From positions 21,395,001 to 21,459,000 of the forward strand of contig CM060882.1 of NCBI GenBank assembly GCA_030762935.1: DNA of 64,000 bases. The letters are read 5' to 3'. Positions 1 to 15,595 of this stretch are shown one piece after another. Below the pieces are notes generated by a model, which saw only the letters and a program-made list of their open reading frames with translations, made no database searches and was not told the DNA's origin. The translations under genes were made by a program, and so were the position numbers. Numbering within the stretch: the stretch's first letter is position 1; the number at the start of each line of letters is the position of its first letter. The stretch comes from Hymenopus coronatus. Lineage: Eukaryota; Arthropoda; Insecta; Mantodea; Hymenopodidae.

Positions 1-4189
<4,189 letters not shown>

Positions 4190-4260
4190 CGGCTTACCAA
4201 CTTCTGAACTCTGAACTCCGGGAGAAAATTACATATAACAGTAAAGCTGGAAGCATTTAT

Positions 4261-4982
4261 AAAAAAATCTGATGTCTTCCATTCACATGACTTTCTCCAT
4301 ATCTCTGCAACAAATTATAGTTAAAAAGCTTATTCTTCTATTTACTTCTCGCTAATTTAGAAAAATTAACAGAAATGGCCTTATTACTTGCTTCCTTGCA
4401 AGTAGAAGGCAAATAAGGGAGTATCATAGGTTAAAGTGACAGCCAAAAGCTGGTTACTATGTGACTGATGTTCCTTTGTTTGTATGGACAGGAGTTGACA
4501 AATTCCGTATGAGAAAAGTATAAGTTTTTCAAAGCTGAAACCAAAAACAAGGAATATCTAAAAAAAAATCAACTCCACGAAAAAGATGTATATGCCATAA
4601 ATTGTATGTTTTAATCTGCTCTACATTTTTTCATTGTTACGTTTCTGTCCATCTCTTACGGTTTAGCAGTTCTGAAAAATTCCGTAAAATTCATCCAGAT
4701 AAAAGTAGTCTTCAGAGGCTATTTCCAGAAAATTCAAGATATACATTTTATTTGTCAGGTAAATATCTTTGACATTTTAATCAAAATCGTGAGTTTCATT
4801 TTTAAGAAAATCAAAATTTTCGAAAAATGTTCCATGTAAAAGTTAGTTGGGGGTGGGGGATTTTCTTGAAAATCTTCGTGTCGCATCCTTGGAAGATGCC
4901 AAACTTAAATAACAAGTTTGGTATTTAACGTTCTTTTCGTTTTTGAGCTATGCTGTCCACAGACATATAGACACATACACAG

Positions 4983-5034
<52 letters not shown>

Positions 5035-5179
5035 GGTCCTTTTTGTAAAAATGCCTTTTTTGGATTCAGGGGCACCCAAAACGTATTATTTCCGGTGAAA
5101 TCTTGGAATCGAATTTTTGGGTGCAATGCAATACCTTCTCTATACGCTATGTGCATAGTACGTGTAGAGAAAGTAAAAA
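4261..5179 (+). mobile_element. R element copy R1, near full length
   Basis: It begins with the left end (AAAAATCTGATG, then the ACTTTCTC motif) and ends with the hairpin and GTAGAGAAAGTAAAAA. The internal dinucleotide tract at about 4981-5032 has changed from CA to a long (TA)n run. Short open frames on both strands here are only readings through this repeat. Confidence 0.85.
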
Positions 5180-6150
5180 CCCAGTCATATGACCTTTTCT
5201 AGCATTGTTAAACGTGCAATAACATTTCTTTTCCTTTTCTACTCCCGATGAACTAACCATTGCAATAAGCAACTTATGACACAACCACTGCCGTTGACTC
5301 ATCCTCAAACTAATAATAATTATCCATCTTGTAATTTCTATTTGTAAATATGACACAAATAGACTTGATGTTGATACAATAATCTCCCTGTTTCCTTCTA
5401 CGCACTGACAACCCTTGCATATAGCATCAAATATTTGTATTTTATAAAAGTATAGTATATAAACAATAATAAAGGAATAAGCAGATATTACATAATTCTG
5501 GGAGAGTTGGCAGCCCTAGTGCTAGTAGTTACTCCCTGTATGGTCCACATTATTATATAAATAACTTAATTTTCTTTTGACAGATACGTAACACTTGCTG
5601 GTAGCTTTGTCAAGATGATTACGCCAAGCACATTTTGTTTTTCATTTATAGCACCTTTAACTCCATGGTCCTATCGGCGGCATTTCCCTGTGGAACATAT
5701 TTCCTGTTAACTCGTGTACTTTTTGTCGTCGTGTTTAATTTTATTCATTAGATCACATTCGCAGTTGCATTCATACATCACACCACACTAGGGAAGATAG
5801 GAAATAATCTGGGCAAGATAAAAAGTCCCACCTCCAGGCGGTAATGGAACCCAGGACTCCTCACACAGCAATCTCCTAAAGTATGCAAGATTTCAACAGA
5901 GAAGCCTATAGAAGGTTAGAAAATGAAATGTAACCACGCAGAACTTCCAGTAGACGGAGGAACAATTGCAAATTGTGATGCAATTTACAATAATCAGTGA
6001 GGTAATTTTGGCTCAATATTATAAAGACATAGAATATTATATCATACAAGAAAATATTTCAAGGATATAATAAATGAGGCTTAAGTATAAACACACACAT
6101 ACATATGTATATATTTATGCTATAGACGTAATTTTATGGGAAAAAGATAT
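5180..6150. other. Unassigned A+T-rich sequence
   Basis: I see no convincing coding frame, no tRNA-like sequence and no R-element segment in this stretch. A CA/TA-rich patch lies at about 6090-6115. Confidence 0.5.
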
Positions 6151-6440
6151 CGAAATAAACTAAAACTCAGTTTTTTAGATCAATAATTAGAAGTATTATG
6201 GATTATTGTTCCTATGTTTGGAGTCTAGTTGACAACTAATATGATAAATAACAGCGACAGAAATGAGTTAAAGACGCTCTTGCAGCACTTCTATCAGAGA
6301 CAAAAAATTAAATACATGACTATAAGAGAAGCAATGTATGCTCAAAATTAAATTTCAGATTTTAATCAAAAAAATAATCGGCGTGGTGTGGTCATACCAA
6401 CAGAAAGAGAGCGAAAGATTGCGAAAGAGAGTAATGGAAT
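6151..6440 (+). pseudogene. Possible LINE reverse-transcriptase C-terminal scrap
   Basis: Around 6190-6235 one frame reads IIRSIMDYCSYVWSL. This resembles the 'LV.PILEY.S.VW' block found at the thumb end of many non-LTR reverse transcriptases. A stop follows at once and the flanks do not continue the similarity clearly. It could also be a chance match in A+T-rich DNA. Confidence 0.3.
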
Positions 6441-6462
6441 AAACACCACCAGGAAGAAGGAA

Positions 6463-7164
6463 AAAAATCTTATGTGTTCCATTCACATGACTTTCTCTAC
6501 TTCTCTGCAACAGATTATTGTTAAAAAGCTTGTGCGTCTATTTACTACATGCTAATCGAGTAAAAATTAGCAGAAACAGTCTTATTACTTGCATCCTCAT
6601 AGGTAGAAGAGAAATAAGGGAGTACCATAGGTTAAAGTGATAGTCTAAAGTTGGTTGCTATGTCACTGAAGATCCTTTATTTGTATGGAGAGAGTTGAGA
6701 AACTCCTGTATGAGAAAAGTTTAAGTATCTGAAAGCTGAAAGAAAAAACAAGGAATATCTAAAAAAAATAATCAGCTCAACGAAAAAATTGTATATAACA
6801 AACTGTGTGTTTTAACGTGCTCTACATTTTTTGAGCAGTAAGTTTTTGTGCATCTCTTACGATTTAGCAGTTATGCAAACCTCCGTAAAATTCATCCAGA
6901 ATAAACTAGTCTTCAGAGGCTATTCCCAGAAAATTCAAGATATACATTTTATTTGTCAGGTAAATATCTTAAATATACGATATTTTAATCAAAATCATTA
7001 CAGCTATTTTTAAGAAAGTAAAAAAAAAAAAAATCGAAAAAGTTCCATGTAAAGAGTAGTTTGGGGAGGGGGGATTTTTCTCAAAATATTCATGTCGCAT
7101 CCCTGGAAGATAGCAAACTGAAATATCAAGTTATATGCATAGTGTGTGTAGAGAAAGTAAAAAT
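6463..7164 (+). mobile_element. R element copy R2, internally deleted near its right end
   Basis: The left end and body match the family. Sequence normally lying between the T-rich block and the hairpin (about 240 bp, including the CA tract) is missing. The copy jumps at about 7130 to the last part of the hairpin and GTAGAGAAAGTAAAAA. Confidence 0.85.
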
Positions 7165-7367
7165 ATGGAATTTGCTGTTTTCACTCGATGATCCCCTTAA
7201 TAGTTATCTCAATTAGCATGAACTAGATTAGAATAATAAGCTGTTGTAAGAATACTTTGTGGCACTAAAAGTAGAGTAAGTCATGTAAATGGGAATTGTC
7301 AAAAAATGTTATTGGTTATAGAAAGAGATTTAAAGTCATCACTTAGCGATAAGCTCTTAAATTTTTC

Positions 7368-7608
7368 TTGTGTAGCCTAATGTCCTTTAAACTGTTGAGT
7401 CATATCGGATGATGAATAAAATTGGTGAAATGATGCTCAAATAATCTTAGGGTCCATGGAGCTTAAAGATACTCGACATTCTTCTTCTCGGGATAAGAGA
7501 ACATCCCGAAAAACCCTTATACAATTAACTCACCCTAAGCGAGATTCGAACTGGCGATCTGTCGAATGTGAGGCAGATATGCTACTACACCATCCAGATG
7601 GGCTAAAC
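7368..7608 (-). mobile_element. SINE2 copy 1, tRNA-derived SINE-like element
   Basis: The right part on the minus strand carries a B-box-like AGTTCGAATC preceded by a tRNA-like D-arm region, and the remainder is a unique body. It aligns over its length with 47634-47870, sharing the 'ggtccatggagcttaaag' and 'ctcgacattc' blocks. Two dispersed copies with a Pol III-type head support a SINE. Confidence 0.7.
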
Positions 7609-7787
7609 GATTTGACTGTAAATTTATTTTAGCGTATATCCTTATTTCCCTTGTTTATCTCGATTAGCATAGAAAGATGCAATCAATCTTTGCGAGAAAA
7701 TTTTGTTTTAGAATATGTAGAGAAACAAGTACAGAAGTATGTGTGTTAGGATATATTTCTTCTTTCAGAGGATATCTCCAGTGTAAC

Positions 7788-7912
7788 ATAAGCAACTATT
7801 AAGCCAGAGCACACACTGGCAAAGTAATTAATCCTCCCTTTATTATGAACTCCCATTTCCAAAGTCGAGGCATAAACAATGTATGAAATGCCACTTTGTT
7901 TGAGAACCATGA
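7788..7912. repeat. Dispersed duplicate, copy 1
   Basis: About 120 bp here, around 'aagtaattaatcctccc' and 'gtcgaggcataaacaatg', is repeated at 8796-8915 with a few substitutions. It is not part of the R element. The spacing is about 1 kb, and the family is unknown. Confidence 0.75.
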
Positions 7913-8066
7913 AACTGTTCCGCAAGGGGAATTTGAATATCAAAGAATTAAATTCTCAATTAAAAAGCTAATAAAGCAAACACTACTTTTAGTGAATCGT
8001 TGAAATTTGGTATACAGAATACTATGAGCGGACGCAATAAATAAAAATTTTGAAAAATCTAACTTT

Positions 8067-8735
8067 AAAAAATCTTATGTGTTCCATTCACATGACTTTC
8101 TCTTCAACTCTGCAATAAATTATTGTTAAAAAGCTTATGCTTCTATTTACTTCCTGCTAATCAAGAAAAAATTAGCAGAAATACCTTGCTTTCTTGTAAG
8201 TAGAAGCGAAATAAGGGACTACCATAGGTTAAAGTAATAGTCAAAAGATGGTTGCTATGTGACTGAAGTTCTTTTGTTTGTATGGACACAAGTTCACAAA
8301 TTCCTGTATGAGAAAAGTATGTTTTTTTATAGCTGAAACCAAAACCAAGGAATATCTCAAAAACAATCAACCCCACGAAAAAAAAAATGTATATAACATA
8401 AAGTGTGTGTTTTAAAGTGCTCTACATTTGTTGGTTGGTAGGTGTTTGTCCATCTCTGACGGTTTAGCAGTTATGCAAAATTCCGTAAAATTGACCCAGA
8501 ATAAAGTAGTCTTCAGAGGCTATTCCCAGAAAATTCAAGATATACATTTTGTTTGTCAGGTAAATATATTTTAATTAAAATCGTTTGCACCATTTTTTTA
8601 AATCAAAATTTTCGAATAAAGTTCCATGTAAAGGGTAGTTTGGGGTGGGGGGATTTTTCTCAAAATCTTCGTGTCGCCTCCCTGTAAGATACTAAACTTA
8701 AATACCAAGTTTGGTATTTTACCGACTTTTCGTTT
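8067..8735 (+). mobile_element. R element copy R3, right end replaced by an inverted left end
   Basis: A normal left end and body run to the T-rich 'cttttcg' block. They then join directly at about 8733 to an inverted left end (next entry), so the CA tract and hairpin are missing. Both termini of the composite are therefore left ends. Confidence 0.8.
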
Positions 8736-8791
8736 TAACAATAATTTGTTGCAGAGATGTAGAGAAAGTCATGTGAATGAAACACATCGGA
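8733..8791 (-). mobile_element. Inverted R left end fused to R3
   Basis: The run from AACAATAATTTGTTGC to the GTAGAGAAAGTCATG and CACATC motifs is the reverse complement of an R left end. It lies where the hairpin end of R3 should be. Confidence 0.85.
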
Positions 8792-8795
8792 GTAT

Positions 8796-8915
8796 CATAA
8801 GCGACTATTATGCCAGAGCCCGGAAAGTAATTAATCCTCCCTTTATCACGAACACCCATTTCCAAAGTCGAGGCATAAACAATGTATGAAATGGCACTTT
8901 ATTTGAGAATCATCT
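8796..8915. repeat. Dispersed duplicate, copy 2
   Basis: This is the second copy of the segment at 7788-7912. It starts within a few bases of the end of the R3 composite. The shared order of blocks makes a segmental duplication or an unrecognised repeat family likely. Confidence 0.75.
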
Positions 8916-9154
8916 TCTTTTGGACTAAAATAAAAGCCGTGTGCTCCAGACAACACATTAGTGGTGACAACATGCCCCTGCCCTCAGCATGTCCAACTGG
9001 ACTGTTATCAAATATTGATACCGCGGCCGAGTGTAGTTCTGGATACCTCGTGGAGAGACAGGCGTCCGCGGGGATGTCCTGCTCCTCCTAATGGCACTAT
9101 TGACACGTCCATATCCCTCACCAAACCTCTTTTCCACTTCACTCCATCAATTTC

Positions 9155-9190
9155 ATTTTGAATCAATAAAAACAAGTCAATGCATGCCAC
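9155..9190. repeat. B tandem repeat, piece left of R4
   Basis: Contains the conserved 'aaaaacaagtcaatgca' block of the B unit. The unit is cut at its A-run by R4 and resumes at 11069 with 'gtgcaaattaaatg'. Confidence 0.75.
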
Positions 9191-9559
9191 AAAAATCTCA
9201 TGTGTTCCATTCACATGACTTCCTCCACATCTCTGCAACAAAGTATTGTTTAAAAGCTTATGCTTCTATTTACTTCATGATAATCGAGAAAAATTAGCAG
9301 AAATAGCCTTAATAATTATTTCCTTGTAAGTAGAAGCGAAATAAGGGAGTACCGTAGGTTAAAGTGATAGTCAAAAGCTGGTTGCTTTGTGACTGAAGTT
9401 CCTTTGTTTGTATGTATGGACAGGAGCTGACAAATTCCTGTATGAGAAAAGCGTGTTTTCAAAGCTGAAACCAAAAACAAGGAATATCTAAAACACGATT
9501 AACTCCACGAAAAAATATATATAATACAAATTGTGTGTTTTAGTATGATCTACATTTTT

Positions 9560-10555
9560 AATGCATTTATTTTAAGTCGCCTACCTGCAAGGTCTTATAG
9601 CGACTTTAAAAATACGATACAAACTTTAGCACATATGATAAACATATAACATTGTACAGTACACAAACTTCACAATATTTTCCAAGCTAAAATATTTAAC
9701 ATATTTACATACATTGTACAGTGAGATTGCATTGTGAAGCAGTTTTACAATAATTTATCACACAATTTGGTGCATTTAAAAAACAGTATCAGTCTAAGAC
9801 ATGAGCTCGAGTCCTTCATTGTCAGGTTGAGGTTATCTGGGATCTTGAGTTTTTTCCTGTAGAGTTGGTAGAGCGGGCAGTTCTCGACTATGTGCTGGAT
9901 ACTGTTTCTTGTATTGCAGGTTGTGCATTGCGGTGGCTCTTCTTTAGAGAGGATGTAGGAATGTGTAAGTTTTGTATGTCCAATTCGGATTCTAGTTATG
10001 AGTATCTGGTCACGGCGATTTAGGAATTTCACTGAAAAAGGTGCTGTAGAATTACCTTTTGCGTCGTGGAGTTTACTTTTGGGAGAGGTAACCCAAGAGC
10101 TTTTCCATGCATCGCGTAGAGTTCTTTTCAAATGAACATTGACGTCTTCATATGGAATTTTCGCGTTTGGAAGATGTGTTGCATCTTTGGCTACTTTGTC
10201 GGCTAAATCATTTCCATGGATGTTGGTGTGTGAAGGAATCCAGATTAGTACTGTGGTTTTTTACTTCGTGAAGATGCAATTGAGGATGTGACTAATGTCC
10301 TTAATTAGAGGATCAGCTGTTGAAATATCTTGGATAGCTAAACGTGCACTTTTAGAGTCACTAAACACGAGAAAATGCGTTTCGCTATCCAGTTTGTTAA
10401 TGTAAAATAGAGCTTCCTTGATGGCAAGCAATTCACATGTGAAAGTTGTACATATGAGCTGTGGCAGTTTGTGGAGCATGTTGTTCTCATGATCAAGTGC
10501 AGCCACAGCCGTTAGTAGTGTTTGAACCGTCAGTGTATATCCAATTTTTCCAGCA
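9560..10555 (-). mobile_element. 5'-truncated LINE (RNase H-encoding), nested in R4
   Basis: Flanked by a 10-bp duplication CTACATTTTT (9550-9559 and 10556-10565), as expected of target-primed insertion. The minus strand keeps the C-terminal RNase H domain: TFTCELLAIKEAL with the catalytic Glu, LVFSDSKSARLAI with an Asp, and WIPSHTNIHGNDLADKVA with the final His/Asp motif. A cysteine-rich tail with the order C-x2-C-x4-5-H-x4-C follows. The upstream reverse transcriptase and first RNase H Asp are lost. A TAA at 10261-10263 breaks the frame inside the RNase H domain. The 3' end has an AATAAA-like stretch but no long poly(A). The domain resembles LINEs of the I/Jockey superclade. Confidence 0.88.
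9745..10555 (-). pseudogene. LINE ORF2 C-terminus (RNase H plus Cys-rich tail), with one stop
   Basis: A single reading frame runs on the minus strand across the RNase H core, the stop at 10261-10263, and the tail ending at 9745. RNase H in such LINEs is thought to degrade the RNA of the RNA:DNA hybrid during insertion. Here it cannot be made intact because of 5' truncation and the stop. The apparent N-terminal residues of the upper open frame come from the flanking R element. Confidence 0.85.
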
Positions 10556-11068
10556 CTACATTTTTTTGTGTCGTAAGTTTTGTCCATCTCTTACAGTTTA
10601 GTATTTATGCAAAATTCCGTAAAATTCATCCAGAATAAAGTAGTCTTCAGAGGCTAATCCTAGAAAATTCAAGATATACATTTTATTTGTCCGGTAAATG
10701 TTTTTAATATACGACATTTTAATCAAAATCGTTAGAGCCATTTTTGAGAAAATAAACATTTTCGAAAAAAGTTCCATGTAAAGGTAGTTTGGGGTGGGGG
10801 GATTTTGCTCAATATCTTCGTGTCGCATCTCTGGAAGATAATAAACTTAAATACCAAGTTTGGTATTTTACCGACTTTTCGTTTTTGAATTATCGTGTTC
10901 ATAGATACACGGACACACACGCAGCTTTTTCAGAAAATGCTTTTTTCTTTCGATGAAGGGGACACTAAAACATATATTTCCGGTGAAATATCGGAATCGA
11001 ATTTTTGGGTGGAGTGCAATACCTTCTCTATATACTATGTACATAGTGCGTATAGAGAAAGTAAAAAT

Positions 11069-11347
11069 GTGCAAATTAAATGCTCCATGCGATAGATCTT
11101 TAAGCGATAGATCACTGAAACAACAATTATGAAAACTCTGATTTTCACTTATAATTTTAGCTATGAGATCAGCTAAATTGCTCAGTTGTTTCTTTCCTAC
11201 CATTTAAAGGTACAAATTAAACGGTCGTTAGAAGTATTAATATATACTTATAAACATTCAAATGTCATTTATAATAAAAAACAAGTCAATGCATCCTGCA
11301 AAAAATGGAAATTAAATGTTCCATGATATGAATCTTTAAGCGATGGA
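11069..11347. repeat. B tandem repeat, about 1.2 units
   Basis: Contains 'tttaagcgatagatcactg' and, about 238 bp later, a second 'ctttaagcgatgg', with the 'caagtcaatgcatcctgc' block between. Similar blocks recur at 11877-11929, 14653-14754 and 15596-15812, so the repeat unit is about 235 bp. Confidence 0.75.
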
Positions 11348-11353
11348 AATGTA

Positions 11354-11582
11354 AATGGAATTTTATTTATGGATGGTCTTTAACTACTGTGGTTCCCAGC
11401 GTCCTATTCTATACTGGGCGTAAAAGACCGCTTAATTTTGTTCAAAGACCTCTTTATCAGGCTTGAGGTTCTTTTACCTGCCGTATATCTACGACACGGG
11501 TCGAAAGGCTTTACTTCCCTTCCAAAGGAAACCATGCCAAGGATCTTTACGCCTGAAAAAATCCATCGTCCTCTGCCGGTTT
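11354..11582 (-). mobile_element. SINE1 copy A, tRNA head missing
   Basis: Matches the SINE1 body ('cagcgtcctattctatac', 'cttgaggttcttttac', 'ccatcgtcctctgccgg') but stops where the tRNA-like head should begin on the right. In minus orientation this is a 5' truncation. A 'ttttattta' tail marks its 3' end. Confidence 0.75.
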
Positions 11583-11745
11583 TTTTTTTCTAAAAAAAAA
11601 CACAATTCCGGAGGCTTGTCAGGGCTCCGGCGCTGTATTCATGTTTTCCAGTTTCCTATATTTCCGTAATAGACCTTATTATTCTTAACGTTTTCCTTTT
11701 ACATATACATACACAAACATAGACACATTTACAAACACAGAAACA

Positions 11746-11876
11746 CCTATGCCCAAGGCAGGACTCGAACCCACGATTCTGTGCACCACGAAGCGCCAAA
11801 GCAGGACACCTTAGCGAGCGCGGCCACGGGATTTGGGTTTGAACCTATGGTAGCCATCACACCACGGTGGGTGACT
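11746..11876 (-). mobile_element. tRNA-like SINE head(s)
   Basis: On the minus strand GTGGGTTCGAGTCCTGC is an excellent Pol III B-box/T-arm, preceded by an A-box-like TGGCCGCGCTCGCTAAGG. A second partial head with GGTTCAAACCC follows to about 11875. The long variable region and lack of complete stems argue against a functional tRNA gene. Confidence 0.6.
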
Positions 11877-11929
11877 TTAAGCGATAGATCACTGAAACAA
11901 CAGTTATGAAAATTTTGAATAACTACTTT
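11877..11929. repeat. B repeat fragment left of R5
   Basis: The blocks 'ctttaagcgatagatcactg' and 'cagttatgaaaatttt' match the B unit and end at the right-end terminus of R5. Confidence 0.7.
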
Positions 11930-12932
11930 CTCTACACGTAGTATGTATATGTATATAGTGTATAGAGAAGATATTGTATCGCACCCAAAAATTCTATACG
12001 GAGATTTCACCGGAAATACATGTTTTGGGATCCCCTGAATCCCAAAAAAGCATTTTAGAAACATTTTGTGTGTGAGTGTGTGTGTGTGCCTGTGGGCAGC
12101 ATAGCTCAAGAACAGAAACTTCGTTAAATATCAAACTTCACATTGAAGTTCAAAATCTTCCAAGGAAACCACAGGACGATTTTCGAGAAAATCTCCCCAC
12201 CCCTAAAATTTTGAAAATGTTGGTATTCTCAAAGATGATACTAACGATTTTGATTAACATATCGCACACTAAAAATACTTACATGGTAAATAACATGTAT
12301 ATCTTGGATTTTCTGGGAATAGCCTCTGAGCACCTCTTCATTCTGGATAGTTTTATATAGCTGGCAAACCGTAAGAGATATACAAAAACTTAACCACAGA
12401 AGGAATTAAAACACACAATTTATATAATATACTCTCTTTTTTTGTAGAGTTAAGAGTTTTCGAGATATTCCAGATTATAGTTTCAATTTTAACTAGTAAC
12501 TTCTTTCAAACGGGAAGAAATATTTTTCCTTGTTTCTCGTTTGTTTACTCCTGGCAAGCAAAGAGGTTGTAATTTCAATTGTTTCACATAGTGACCGGTT
12601 TTGAAAGAACGAAACTGTCCCTTTAACCTGTGCATTTTCTTATTTCCCTTCTACTTACAAGGAGCTAATAATAAGACTGTTTCTGTTTATATATACATTG
12701 ATTAGCATGATGTAGATAAAAGATTAATCTTTAGAATAAAAGGTTTGCCCAATAGCTAGAGAGTATCATGTGAATCGAATCAAAAACATTAGATTGTTTG
12801 TCCAAGTAATAAGAACAATTCCTTTAATGCTTATCCCAATAGCATGATTTAGATAGAAGAATATGCTTCTTAACAATAATTTGTTACAGAGATGTAGAGA
12901 AAGTCATGTGAATGTAACACATAAGATTTTTA
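11930..12932 (-). mobile_element. R element copy R5, subfamily II
   Basis: Reads hairpin end first (ACTTTCTCTACACG), then a GT tract, the body and the left end. The region near 12540-12600 carries 'cctggcaagcaaagagg', diagnostic of a second subfamily also seen in R8, R16 and R18. The left end is partly repeated (12740-12785 and 12880-12932), suggesting a small rearrangement. Confidence 0.8.
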
Positions 12933-13452
12933 GGGTGCTGAAAGCATTACATTCATACTGCATTCAAGTATGAGACTTATCTAGCAGCTTCACTGCCATA
13001 ATGTGCCACTGTTTGGCAGTAGTTGAATATATTCTGTTATTTGCCTTTTTCGTGCAAAAACACACATCCCTGCACTAATTCTTCACGCCTTGTCCTTTGC
13101 AATCTTCTTAGTACAACACTGGTATCTCATAGTTGAAGCTCAATAGCGTTTGAATGGCTGTTAAGTAAATTTTCATGCTTCTGTTCTTATTTCTTCATGA
13201 CGGTATCCAATTTAAATTCCTATGGATGTTGTCATTTATTATGTACCTTGGTGCATTAACAATACGACGTAATACTTTATCTTGAAAAGTTTGTACAATT
13301 TTCATATTACATTTATTGGTGCAACCCAAGTCTGCAAACCATTCATCCCTATAGACTTTAATAACTGCGTTTATAAAAGAAATGTATTACTATATATAGT
13401 AATTTGAAAATGTCTGCCTAGTAACCAAACCGTTTTTTATACTTCAAGTTCT
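12933..13452. other. Unassigned sequence
   Basis: I recognise no repeat or coding frame in this 520-bp stretch between two R copies. Confidence 0.5.
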
Positions 13453-14557
13453 TTTTATTTTTTCCACACGTACTATCTACATAGTTTATAGAGAAGATAT
13501 TGTATTGTACCCAAAAATTCGATACAGATTCAACGGAAATTCATGTTTTGGGACCTCCTGAATCCGATAAAATATTTTAAGAAAAAGGTCCGTGTGTGTC
13601 TGTGTATGTGAGTGCATAGCTCAAAAACTAAAAGACCGTTGTATACCAAACTTGGTATTTAAGTTTTTTATCCTACAAGGATACGACACGAAGATTTTCA
13701 AGAAATTCCCCCAACCCCTAACAACCCTTTACATGGAAAAATATTCGAATTTTGCTATTTTCTCAAAAATGGCTCTAACGATTAAAACCCCGTATATTAA
13801 AGATATTTACATCCCAAGTAAAATACATATCTTGAATTTTCTGGGAATACCTCTGAAGGAATATTGGATGAATTTTGCCGAATTTTACGAAACTAATAAA
13901 CCATAAGGTATAGACAAAAACGTATTACACAAAAAATGTAGATGTCATCAAAACACACAATTTATTTATTCTGCAACTGAAGTAAATATGATATTTTTAA
14001 TTCAGAAGAGAGTGCTAAGAATAATTTTTAATATGAAGCCAAGAGATTCATTAAGACATGTTTTTAAACAATTTTATATTTTTACTTTGACTGATTTACT
14101 AATATATAATGCTGCACTATTTTATAAAAACCACTCATACTTATTCACTCTCAACTATGACGTTCATAATCATTTTACTAGAAGTATGAATGATATCCAT
14201 ATAGGAAAATATAAAACAACTAAATACTCAAAACCACCAAAGTGCCTCATAAGTAAAATTGTCAATGCTCTCCCATATGAAATTATTAAAATAGGCGACA
14301 TGTGTAAATTTAAAAGATCACTACGTTCTTTTTTACATGACAAAACCTTTTATTGTTTAAGTGAAGCTTTTAAAACATTTGACTATCACTTTAGTACAAT
14401 GCATTCATTTAGTTCCCTTCTATGTATAACTAAGTCATAAGAACGTTCTGCTAATGTTTATCTCAATTAGCATTGTGTAGAGAGAATTATAATCTTTTGT
14501 TACAAGTTTGTAGAGCAGCTAGAGAAAGTCATGTGCCTGTAGCACATCAGATTTTTT
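13453..14557 (-). mobile_element. R element copy R6, split by a LINE fragment
   Basis: Hairpin end first at about 13460. The body runs to 13970, is interrupted, and resumes near 14366 with 'cttttaaaacatttgac' and the subfamily II left end ending at 14557. The missing middle may have been lost when the LINE sequence came in. Confidence 0.8.
13971..14365 (+). pseudogene. LINE ORF2 C-terminal fragment
   Basis: An open frame from 13988 encodes about 125 residues of LINE sequence: IQKRVLRIIFNMKPRDS, then ILTLTD-like and IYNAALF blocks, and an FKRSLRSFL ending. This pattern, with basic 'QKR..R.I....PRDS' followed by a 'FK..L..FL' close, is common to the C-termini of non-LTR reverse transcriptases without an RNase H domain. 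The last ~25 codons of the open frame belong to the host R element. No target duplication was found. Confidence 0.7.
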
Positions 14558-14652
14558 CCTGTTTGACACGCGCCTTCCATTTTAGTTTAGCATCAAGTGT
14601 CATATCCAAGTACTTGGCTTCGTTTGCATATGTTTCCTACGAAATTTCATTT

Positions 14653-14754
14653 AGAGTCAACAAAAACAAATCAATGAACCCTACAAAAGCGTGGAAATTA
14701 ATTGTTCCATGAGATGATTTTTTAAGCGATAGATCACTGAAACAAGAGCTATGA
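14653..14754. repeat. B tandem repeat, piece left of R7
   Basis: Contains 'aaaaacaaatcaatgaacc', the 'ccatgagatgatt' block and 'aagcgatagatcactg'. It is continued at 15596 after R7. Confidence 0.75.
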
Positions 14755-15595
14755 AAAACCTGATGTGTTCCATTCACATGTCTTTCTCTACATCTCTGCA
14801 ACAAATTATTCTTAAAAAGCTTATGCTTCTATTTACTTCATGCTAATCGAGAAAAAGTTAGCAGAAATAGTCTCATTACTTGCTTCTTTGTAGGTAGAAG
14901 CGAAATAAAGGAGTACCATAGGTTTAAGTGATAGTCAAAAGTTGGTTGCTCTGTGACTGAAGTTCCTTTGTTTGTATGGACAGGAGTTGTTGACAAATTC
15001 CTGCATGAGAAAAATACCTATAAGTTTTTCAAAGCTGTAACCAAAAACAAGGAATGTCTAAAAAACGACCAACTCCACGAAAAAGATGCATATTACATAA
15101 ATTGTGTATTTTAACGTGCACTACACTTTTGTGTGGTAAGTTTTTGTCCATCTCTTTTGCAGTTATGCAAAATTCTGTAAAACTGATCCAGAATAAAGTA
15201 GTCTTCAGAGGCTATTCCCAGAAAATTCAAGATATGCATTTTATTTGTACAGTAAATATCTTTAATATACGATATTTTAATCAAAATCGTTAGAAACATT
15301 TTTAAGAAAATCAAAATTTTCGAAAAAATTTCCATGTAAAGGGTAGTTGGGGGAGGGGGGATTTTCTTGAAAATCTTCGTGTCGCATCCCTGGAAGATAC
15401 CAAACTTAATACCAAGTTTGGTATTTAACGGTCTTTTCATTTTTGAGCTATGCTGTCCCCAGACACACACATACGCACACGGACCTTTTTCTGAAAATGC
15501 TTTTTTTTGGATTTAGGGGGACGCAAAACATGCATTTCCAGTGAAATCTCGGTATCGAATATTTGCGTTTAGAGAAAGTAAAAATTGTATTTTCA
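14755..15595 (+). mobile_element. R element copy R7, hairpin deleted
   Basis: The left end is intact. The right end jumps from the 'ctcggtatcgaat' block to 'agagaaagtaaaaa', losing most of the hairpin. The flanks are two parts of one B-repeat unit interrupted at an A-run. The antisense frame at 15111-15470 is one of the recurrent R antisense frames. Confidence 0.85.

Larger units (their letters stand above)
9191..11068 (+). mobile_element. R element copy R4, split by a LINE and itself inserted in repeat B
   Basis: R4 occupies 9191-9559 and 10556-11068; the gap is a LINE insertion. The flanks are the two halves of a B-repeat unit, so the insertion point of R4 can be read: it lies in an A-run (T-run on the other strand) before TG. 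The right hairpin is present, and the CA tract is short. Confidence 0.85.
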
